Shown: positions 6,829 through 11,567 of the stretch, piece by piece | Layout: each line of letters starts with the position of its first letter | Position numbering within the stretch: the first letter of the stretch is position 1 | Origin: Fen-549 sp964636655 | GTDB taxonomy: Bacteria; Actinomycetota; Thermoleophilia; Gaiellales; Gaiellaceae | Direction of reading: 5' to 3' | Length of the DNA stretch: 11,567 nt | Assembly: GCA_964636655.1 (NCBI GenBank) | Contig: CAZWTK010000049.1 | Coordinates: 1 to 11,567, forward strand | The notes under the pieces: model-generated | Seen by the model: the letters and a program-made list of their open reading frames with translations, nothing else | Databases searched by the model: none | What the model was told of the DNA's origin: nothing | Position numbers and translations under genes: made by a program

Positions 6829-7449
6829 GTGAAACCCGAGAGAGTCAATCGCCGTCGAATCAGTAGCCCGCTCAGGGCCGACTCGATACTTCGATACGAA
6901 AGGCTCAGCGACGCGATCTTGATCAAGCGCGCGAAAGACGGCGACGGAAAGGCGCTCGAGGTGCTCTGCGAGCGCTACGCGGAGCGAGTCGGGCGGATCG
7001 CTCGGCGCGAGCTTTCCGATCCTCGAGATGCCCAGGACGCGGCGCAAGATTCGTTGCTAAAGCTCTGCCAGCGGATCGGGCAGTATCGGGGTGAGGCGCA
7101 GTTCGCGACCTGGCTTCACCGGCTGGTGGTCAACACCTGTCACGACACCGCTGCGCGCGAGGGCCTGCGCCGCGCGGCGCCGCTGCCCGAAGAGTTCGAG
7201 CTGGAGCAGGCCAGGGACTACGATCCGGTTGCCGAGACACTGGGCGCGGAGTTGCGTGCCGAGCTTTCGGATCACCTGAGCGTGCTGCCCGCCGATCAGG
7301 CTCGCGTAGTCGTACTCAAAGACGCTCTCGGTTTCTCGTTCGAACAGATCGCCGGCGCGGCTCGGATGCCCGTCGGAACGGCCAAGTGCTACGCACATCG
7401 TGCTCGCAAGCGGCTTCGCGAGCGGCTCGCAAAGGAGGTAGCCGCATGA
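6829..7449 (+). CDS. Sigma-70 family RNA polymerase sigma factor, ECF-like
   Basis: A DNA-binding sigma subunit that would direct RNA polymerase to a set of promoters. From the GTG at 6829 it has 206 residues. A basic N-terminal extension (about 1-26) precedes region 2 (about 27-98): the LIKRAKDGDGKALEVLCERY helix start, the DAQDAAQDSLLKL core-binding segment, and a -10-recognition helix ending in FATWLHRLVVNTCHD. An acidic linker (about 118-140) leads to region 4 (about 145-200), with LPADQARVVVLKDALGFS and a helix-turn-helix (EQIAGAARMPVGTAKCYAHRARKRLR). Regions 1.2 and 3 are absent, as in ECF factors. The start is uncertain because there is no Shine-Dalgarno; the reading frame stays open upstream, but only as antisense to birA. 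TTG at 6919 would cut into region 2. The stop overlaps the fabZ ATG by 4 bp, and no anti-sigma gene is adjacent. Its promoters are unknown. Confidence 0.88.
   Translation: MKPERVNRRRISSPLRADSILRYERLSDAILIKRAKDGDGKALEVLCERYAERVGRIARRELSDPRDAQDAAQDSLLKLCQRIGQYRGEAQFATWLHRLVVNTCHDTAAREGLRRAAPLPEEFELEQARDYDPVAETLGAELRAELSDHLSVLPADQARVVVLKDALGFSFEQIAGAARMPVGTAKCYAHRARKRLRERLAKEVAA
7431..7438 (+). promoter_or_regulatory. Strong Shine-Dalgarno for fabZ
   Basis: AAAGGAGG lies in the last codons of the sigma gene, 7 bases before the fabZ ATG. It is one of the two best ribosome-binding sites in the window and fixes the fabZ start at 7446. It implies that fabZ is strongly translated even if the sigma gene, which lacks such a site, is not. 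Confidence 0.85.
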
Positions 7450-7886
7450 CGCTGACGCTTCCGCTGGGAATAGCAGAGATCGAGGCGATACTCCCGCATC
7501 GCGACCCCTTCCTACTCATCGACGAGATAGTCGAGCTAGAGCCCGGCAAGCGGGCCGTGGCGCACAAGACCGTGCGCGGCAACGAGTGGTTTCTCGCCGG
7601 CCACTTCCCGGGCCGGCCGATCATGCCCGGCGTGCTCATGGTCGAAGGTCTCGCTCAGACCGGTGCCGTCGCCGTCCTCACACTCGAGGAGAACCACGGC
7701 AAGATGGTGCTCTTCGGCGGAATCGACGACGTGCGCTTCAAGCGGTTGGTCGAGCCCGGTGACACGCTCGAGTACGTCTGCGAGATCGAAGCGGTACGCG
7801 GTCCGGTTGGGAAAGGCAAGGTCAAGGCCACGGTCGACGGGCAGCTAGCTGTTCGCGGCTCGCTGACCTTCGCGGTGGAGCAGTGA
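7446..7886 (+). CDS. fabZ: 3-hydroxyacyl-[acyl-carrier-protein] dehydratase FabZ
   Basis: FabZ removes water from 3-hydroxyacyl-ACP to give trans-2-enoyl-ACP in the cytosolic type II fatty-acid cycle. The protein has 146 residues, the normal length of this single hot-dog-fold enzyme. The N-terminal ILPHRDPFLLIDEI stretch is typical of FabZ. The catalytic pair is His53 in GHFPGRPIMPGV and Glu67 in MVEGLAQTG. The later GGIDDVRFKRLVEPGDTL block completes the fold and favours FabZ over FabA. The ATG is set by the AAAGGAGG site and overlaps the sigma stop as ATGA. The end overlaps fabH by 4 bp (GTGA). Mycobacteria use unrelated HadAB-type dehydratases for this step, so FabZ here speaks for a lineage outside that group. 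Confidence 0.96.
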   Translation: MTLTLPLGIAEIEAILPHRDPFLLIDEIVELEPGKRAVAHKTVRGNEWFLAGHFPGRPIMPGVLMVEGLAQTGAVAVLTLEENHGKMVLFGGIDDVRFKRLVEPGDTLEYVCEIEAVRGPVGKGKVKATVDGQLAVRGSLTFAVEQ

Positions 7887-8893
7887 TAGGCGTCTGCTCA
7901 GGAAGGCCCGTCTCGATCACGGGACTCGGTTGCTACGCGCCCGAACGCGTGCTTACCAATGACGATCTCGCGCAGATGGTCGACACGAGCGACGAGTGGA
8001 TCCAGACGCGCACCGGAATCAGAGAGCGCCGCATAGCATCGCCGGAGGAAGCGACCTCAGACCTCTGTTTCCCTGCCGCGAAAGAGGCTCTGGCCGAAGC
8101 GGCCGTCAAGGGATCCGAGATCGATCTGGTCATCGTTGCCACGATCACGACGGACATGCTCTTTCCCTCTACGGCAGCGATTCTCGCCAGCCGCCTCGGC
8201 GCCGAGAATGCGGCGGCCTACGATCTCGCGGCGGGATGCACGGGCTTCGTCTACGCGCTCACCCAGGGCTACGGAGCGATCACCGCCGGCCTCGCGCGCC
8301 GAGTGCTCGTGGTCGGCGCCGACACGCTCTCACGAGTGGTCGATTGGAGTGACCGCGCAACCTGCGTTCTGTTCGGCGACGGAGCGGGCGCGGTGGTACT
8401 CGAGGAGGTCTCGAAGGGCGGTTTTCACGCCTTCGAATTGGGCGCCGACGGAGCGGGCGGAATGGAGTTGTTCATGCCGGCCGGTGGCTCGCGGCGGCCG
8501 GCGAGCGCAGAAACCGTTGCGGCGGGCGAGCACTATGTGAAGATGAACGGGCCCGGGGTGTACAAGTTCGCCACGAGAGTCCTCGTCAGCTCGGCCGAGA
8601 CCGTGCTCGAGACTGCGGGCCGGGATGTCGGCGACGTGGATCTCTACGTACCGCACCAGGCGAACGTTCGTATCATCGAGCACGCCGCAAAAAGATTGAA
8701 AATCGAACAGGAGCGTGTTTTCGTCAACGTCGATCGCTATGGCAATACCTCGTCGGCCTCGATACCGCTGGCGCTCGGAGACGCGAGAGCCAGCGGGCGT
8801 CTGAAGGACGGGGCGCTAGTGCTCATGACAGGAATGGGCTCGGGGCTGACTTGGGGGTCGAGCGTGATGACGTGGACGGAAGGGAGAGACTGA
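7883..8893 (+). CDS. fabH: 3-oxoacyl-[acyl-carrier-protein] synthase III (FabH)
   Basis: FabH starts fatty-acid chains by condensing an acyl-CoA primer with malonyl-ACP. The 336-residue protein keeps the full thiolase-fold catalytic triad: Cys119 in AAGCTGF, His258 in VPHQAN and Asn288 in YGNTSSASIP. The primer-pocket region DTSDEWIQTRTGIRERRI (34-51) and the C-terminal GMGSGLTWG block are typical. Whether the primer is acetyl-CoA or a branched acyl-CoA cannot be told with confidence from sequence. Translation starts at GTG 7883, overlapping the fabZ TGA. The nearby GGAG is only 2 bases away, so initiation probably relies on ribosomes finishing fabZ. The conserved fold begins near residue 10 and no better start lies between. 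The stop TGA shares one base with the fabD ATG. Confidence 0.96.
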   Translation: MIGVCSGRPVSITGLGCYAPERVLTNDDLAQMVDTSDEWIQTRTGIRERRIASPEEATSDLCFPAAKEALAEAAVKGSEIDLVIVATITTDMLFPSTAAILASRLGAENAAAYDLAAGCTGFVYALTQGYGAITAGLARRVLVVGADTLSRVVDWSDRATCVLFGDGAGAVVLEEVSKGGFHAFELGADGAGGMELFMPAGGSRRPASAETVAAGEHYVKMNGPGVYKFATRVLVSSAETVLETAGRDVGDVDLYVPHQANVRIIEHAAKRLKIEQERVFVNVDRYGNTSSASIPLALGDARASGRLKDGALVLMTGMGSGLTWGSSVMTWTEGRD

Positions 8894-9849
8894 TGAGCAC
8901 TGACGCTGAAGAGAGCCGTAAGGGAGGGAAGATCGCCTTCTGCTTCCCCGGTCAGGGATCGATCGAGGCCGGGATGGGCCGCGAGATCGCCGAAGCGGTA
9001 CCCGAGGCGATGGCGGTGTACGAGCGTGGGAGTGAGAGCTGCGGTCTCGACCTGCGCACGCTCTGCTTCTCGGGTCCCGTCGAGGACCTCGTAGATACGT
9101 CGGTTCAGCAACCGGCGCTGCTGGCTACCAGCCTGAGCATTCTGGCGGCGATCGAGGCGCTTGGCTTCAAGCCGGACTACGTGGTCGGCCACTCGGTCGG
9201 CGAGTTCGCGGCGCTGGCGGCGGGAAGGGCGCTGGAGGTGGCAGACGCGATCGGGCTCGTGCGCGAACGCGGACTGGCCATGGCCGAGGTCGCCAAGGAG
9301 AACCCGGGCGCTATGGCCGCGATTCTCGGTTTGGAGGACGAGATCGTGGAGGAGCTTTGCCGCGCGATTCACTGCGTCTGGCCGGCGAACTACAACTGCC
9401 CGGGCCAGGTCGTCATCTCGGGGCAGAACGACGCGGTGGACGAGTGCTGCGAAGAGGCGCAGCGCGAGGGCGCCAGGCGAACGGTCAAGCTGCCGATCTC
9501 GGGCGCGTTTCACAGCCCGCTCGTAGCACGCGCCGCCGAGCGCTTTCGTCCGGTGGTCGAGCGGGCGCGCTTCAGCGAGCTCCAGATCGCGTTCATGTCG
9601 ACGGTCAGCGCGCAGCTCGAGAACCGTCAGAAGCTCACGGGGCTGCTAGTCGATCAGCTAACCGCGCCCGTGCGGTTTACCCAGGCGACGAGAGGCCTGA
9701 TTGCAGACGGCGTGCGCACGTTCGTCGAGGTCGGGCCGGGCAACGTGTTGTCGGGATTGGTCAAGCGCATCGATCGCAGTGTGGAAACGCTCTCGGTCAA
9801 CAGCCTGGCTACGCTCAAGAAGGTCGAGGAGGTGCTCTCGGTTGCCTGA
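8893..9849 (+). CDS. fabD: Malonyl-CoA:acyl-carrier-protein transacylase (FabD)
   Basis: FabD transfers malonyl groups from CoA to ACP and so feeds both FabH and FabF. The protein has 318 residues, a normal length. It opens with the family signature FCFPGQGSIEAGMG, then the nucleophile elbow GHSVGE (Ser101), Arg126 in VRERG which binds the malonyl carboxylate, and the catalytic His207 in SGAFHSP. The ending shows the expected PVRFTQATRGLIADGV and VEVGPGNVLSGLVKRI blocks. The chosen ATG at 8893 overlaps fabH by one base (TGATG) and has AAGGGAG about 6 bases upstream. An in-frame ATG at 8851 would add 14 unlike residues inside fabH. The last 8 bp overlap fabG. Confidence 0.96.
   Translation: MSTDAEESRKGGKIAFCFPGQGSIEAGMGREIAEAVPEAMAVYERGSESCGLDLRTLCFSGPVEDLVDTSVQQPALLATSLSILAAIEALGFKPDYVVGHSVGEFAALAAGRALEVADAIGLVRERGLAMAEVAKENPGAMAAILGLEDEIVEELCRAIHCVWPANYNCPGQVVISGQNDAVDECCEEAQREGARRTVKLPISGAFHSPLVARAAERFRPVVERARFSELQIAFMSTVSAQLENRQKLTGLLVDQLTAPVRFTQATRGLIADGVRTFVEVGPGNVLSGLVKRIDRSVETLSVNSLATLKKVEEVLSVA
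9826..9833 (+). promoter_or_regulatory. Shine-Dalgarno that fixes the TTG start of fabG
   Basis: GAGGAGGT lies inside the end of fabD, 8 bases before TTG at 9842. Its strength and spacing support that TTG as the fabG start, which matches the conserved N-terminus. No ATG or GTG is available at a suitable place. Confidence 0.8.
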
Positions 9850-10573
9850 CTCGTACGCTTCGCTGGAAGGTAAGCGGGCGCTGATCACGGGCGCCGCGCG
9901 CGGTATCGGTCGCGCAATCGCCACCGAGCTCAGAGGGGCCGGCGCCGAGATTCTCTGCTGCGATCTCCCCGGCACGAGCGAGAACGAAGAGGTGGCGAAA
10001 GAGGTCGGCGGGCAGGCGCTCTACGCCGACGTCACCAAGGCCGGCGACGTCGAGAAGCTGATCGCCGCCGCCGGCGATTTCGACATCCTGGTCAACAACG
10101 CCGGCATCACCCGCGACGGGCTGCTGGCGCGGATGTCGGAGGAGGACTGGCGAGCCGTTATCGACGTCAATCTCACCAGCGTCTATCTGATGTGCCACGC
10201 CGCGATCCGCGGCATGATGAAGCGCCGCTCGGGCGCGATCGTCAATCTCTCCAGCGTCGTCGGGTTGCACGGGAACTTCGGTCAGACCAACTACGCGGCT
10301 TCCAAGGCCGGTATCGTCGGCTTTACCAAGTCGCTCGCACGCGAAGCCGGTGCTCGAGGCGTTCGAGTCAACGCCGTTGCGCCCGGCTACATAGAGACGC
10401 GCCTGACCGAGGTCCTGCCCGACGAAGTCAAGGGAAAGATGCTCGAAGCCACCTCGCTCGGCCGTTTCGGCAAGCCGGAAGATATCGCCCGCGCCGTGCG
10501 CTTCCTCTGCTCGGATGAGGCCGCCTTCATCACCGGCGAAGTGCTCGTCGTTGACGGCGGGATGGCGATGTGA
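9842..10573 (+). CDS. fabG: 3-oxoacyl-[acyl-carrier-protein] reductase FabG
   Basis: FabG reduces 3-oxoacyl-ACP to 3-hydroxyacyl-ACP with NADPH. The 243-residue short-chain dehydrogenase has the cofactor motif TGAARGIG (16-23), NNAG (85-88), and the catalytic residues Ser138 (SSVVG), Tyr151 and Lys155 (YAASK), at the same numbers as E. coli FabG. The NYAASKAGIVGFTKSLARE helix and the end ITGEVLVVDGGMAM are typical FabG features. Position between fabD and fabF makes a true fatty-acid role far more likely than another SDR activity. Translation should start at TTG 9842, backed by GAGGAGGT, overlapping fabD by 8 bp. An upstream in-frame extension within fabD is Arg/Ser-rich shadow sequence. The stop overlaps the fabF GTG as GTGA. 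Confidence 0.95.
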   Translation: MPDSYASLEGKRALITGAARGIGRAIATELRGAGAEILCCDLPGTSENEEVAKEVGGQALYADVTKAGDVEKLIAAAGDFDILVNNAGITRDGLLARMSEEDWRAVIDVNLTSVYLMCHAAIRGMMKRRSGAIVNLSSVVGLHGNFGQTNYAASKAGIVGFTKSLAREAGARGVRVNAVAPGYIETRLTEVLPDEVKGKMLEATSLGRFGKPEDIARAVRFLCSDEAAFITGEVLVVDGGMAM

Positions 10574-11567
10574 CGGTGGATCACGAACGCAAGAGGGTCG
10601 TCGTCACCGGGCTGGGCCTGGTCAACTCGCTGGGCAACGACATGGAGACTGCCTGGAGCAACTTGCTCGCCGGCAAGTCCGGCGCCGCGCCGATCACGCT
10701 TTTCGACACCACGGGATACGCGGTCAACTTCGGTTGCGAACTGAAGGACTTCGATCCGACTCTATGGATCGATCGTAAAAAGACGCGGCGGATGGATCGC
10801 TTCGCGGTGATGGGGCTCGCTGCCGCTCGGCAGGCCGAGATCGACTCTGGTCTCGACATCGCCAAGGAACGCGACCGCATCGGCGCAGCGATCGCAACCG
10901 GCATCGGCGGTCTCCTCTCCTTCCAGGACTGCACGCTGACACTGTTCAATCGCGGCGCCGATCGTGTGAGCCCGTTCTCGATTCCCTCGATCATCCCGAA
11001 CATGGGTGCGGCCTGGGTCTCGATGGAGCTAGGGACTCGGGGCCCACTGCTGTCGGAATGCGCCGCCTGCGCCGCTTCGAACATGGCCATCGGCGATGCC
11101 ACCGACACAATTCGGCTTGGCCGCGCCGACGTGATGTTAGCGGGCGGCGCCGAGGCGGGGATCACACCGGTCGGAATCGCCGGTTTCGCGGCTATGCGCG
11201 CAATCTCGCGCCGAAACGACAATCCGGAGGGCGCGAGTCGCCCGTTCGACCGCGACCGCGACGGCTTCGTGATGGGCGAGGGCGGCGCGGTGCTCGTGCT
11301 GGAGGAGTTGGAGCACGCCCGGGCGCGCGGCGCGAGGATCTACGTTGAGGTTGCGGGATACGGCCTGTCGTCGGATGCGCTGCACATCACCGAGCCCGAT
11401 CCCGAAGGCGAGAATCCGGCCCGGGCGATGACGATGGCCTTCTCCGACGCAGGCATCGATCCCTCCGAGGTCGATTACATCAACGCGCACGGAACCTCGA
11501 CGCCACTTGGTGATCTAAGCGAGACGAAGGTGATCAAGCTTGCGCTGGGCGAACAGAACGCCTATCG
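10570..11567 (+). CDS. fabF: 3-oxoacyl-[acyl-carrier-protein] synthase II (FabF), cut by window end
   Basis: FabF extends acyl-ACP by two carbons with malonyl-ACP. About 332 codons are present with no stop; family members have about 410, so roughly 80 residues are missing. The start VVVTGLGLVNSLGND is typical. The nucleophile is Cys167 in CAACAASN, and His307 of the catalytic pair lies in NAHGTSTPLGD. The second active-site His, expected in a TGHxxGAAG motif, would lie beyond the window. RRNDNPEGASRPFDRDRDGFVMGEG is a strong KAS II signature. A second Cys (164) sits three residues before the nucleophile. The GTG at 10570 overlaps the fabG stop by 4 bp, with a partial Shine-Dalgarno GGCGGG 8 bases upstream; GTG at 10576 is a possible alternative. 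No acpP lies between fabG and fabF, unlike in E. coli. Confidence 0.95.
   Translation, partial: MTVDHERKRVVVTGLGLVNSLGNDMETAWSNLLAGKSGAAPITLFDTTGYAVNFGCELKDFDPTLWIDRKKTRRMDRFAVMGLAAARQAEIDSGLDIAKERDRIGAAIATGIGGLLSFQDCTLTLFNRGADRVSPFSIPSIIPNMGAAWVSMELGTRGPLLSECAACAASNMAIGDATDTIRLGRADVMLAGGAEAGITPVGIAGFAAMRAISRRNDNPEGASRPFDRDRDGFVMGEGGAVLVLEELEHARARGARIYVEVAGYGLSSDALHITEPDPEGENPARAMTMAFSDAGIDPSEVDYINAHGTSTPLGDLSETKVIKLALGEQNAY

Noticed and set aside
1..11567. CRISPR array, tRNA, rRNA, insertion sequence or prophage
   Set aside because: I saw no spaced direct repeats, no transposase or integrase motifs and no structural RNA signature. The window is filled by housekeeping genes.

Overview
This is a GC-rich bacterial chromosome segment with almost no non-coding DNA. 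The longest gene-free stretch is about 70 bp, so there is no gap of 300 bases to describe. The best guess for the source is a deep-branching actinobacterium of the Thermoleophilia/Solirubrobacterales type. The grounds are the DciA (DUF721) tail ending in an Ala-rich helix just before gyrB-gyrA, GTG and TTG starts, genes without a clear Shine-Dalgarno (SD) site, and the style of the GyrA and FabZ sequences. This is inference from family resemblance, not a database match. GyrB carries the large C-terminal insertion usual in Gram-negative bacteria, so another phylum is possible.

Left part (1-5211, + strand): the 3' end of a dciA-like gene, then gyrB and gyrA overlapping by 8 bp. This is the familiar origin-proximal order (dnaA-dnaN-recF-dciA-gyrB-gyrA). 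Both gyrase subunits look intact and catalytically complete. The 71-bp gap before gyrB holds an extended -10-like element and a hairpin followed by six T's that ends one base before the gyrB ATG.

Middle part (5208-6807, - strand): a two-gene unit, birA (biotin-protein ligase, catalytic domain only) followed by a galT-type nucleotidyltransferase. galT converges on gyrA, and the two stop codons share one CTAG tetranucleotide. birA diverges from the next unit across a 21-bp gap that contains overlapping -10-like hexamers facing opposite ways.

Right part (6829-11567, + strand): a tightly overlapped operon of a small sigma-70-family (ECF-like) factor, then fabZ, fabH, fabD, fabG and fabF. fabF is cut off by the window end. 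Every junction overlaps by 1-8 bp, which suggests translational coupling. The enzymes cover malonyl transfer to ACP (FabD), initiation (FabH), elongation (FabF), ketoreduction (FabG) and dehydration (FabZ) of type II fatty-acid synthesis. No acyl-carrier-protein gene and no enoyl reductase gene is present. The ligase that would biotinylate acetyl-CoA carboxylase, the source of malonyl-CoA, is transcribed divergently from the same small gap.

Most of the window is conserved housekeeping DNA. The points most worth a second look are the sigma factor at the head of the fatty-acid operon, the shared birA/sigma promoter gap, the hairpin abutting the gyrB start, and some sequence oddities in GyrB and BirA. 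I found no mobile element, CRISPR array, tRNA, rRNA or phage gene.
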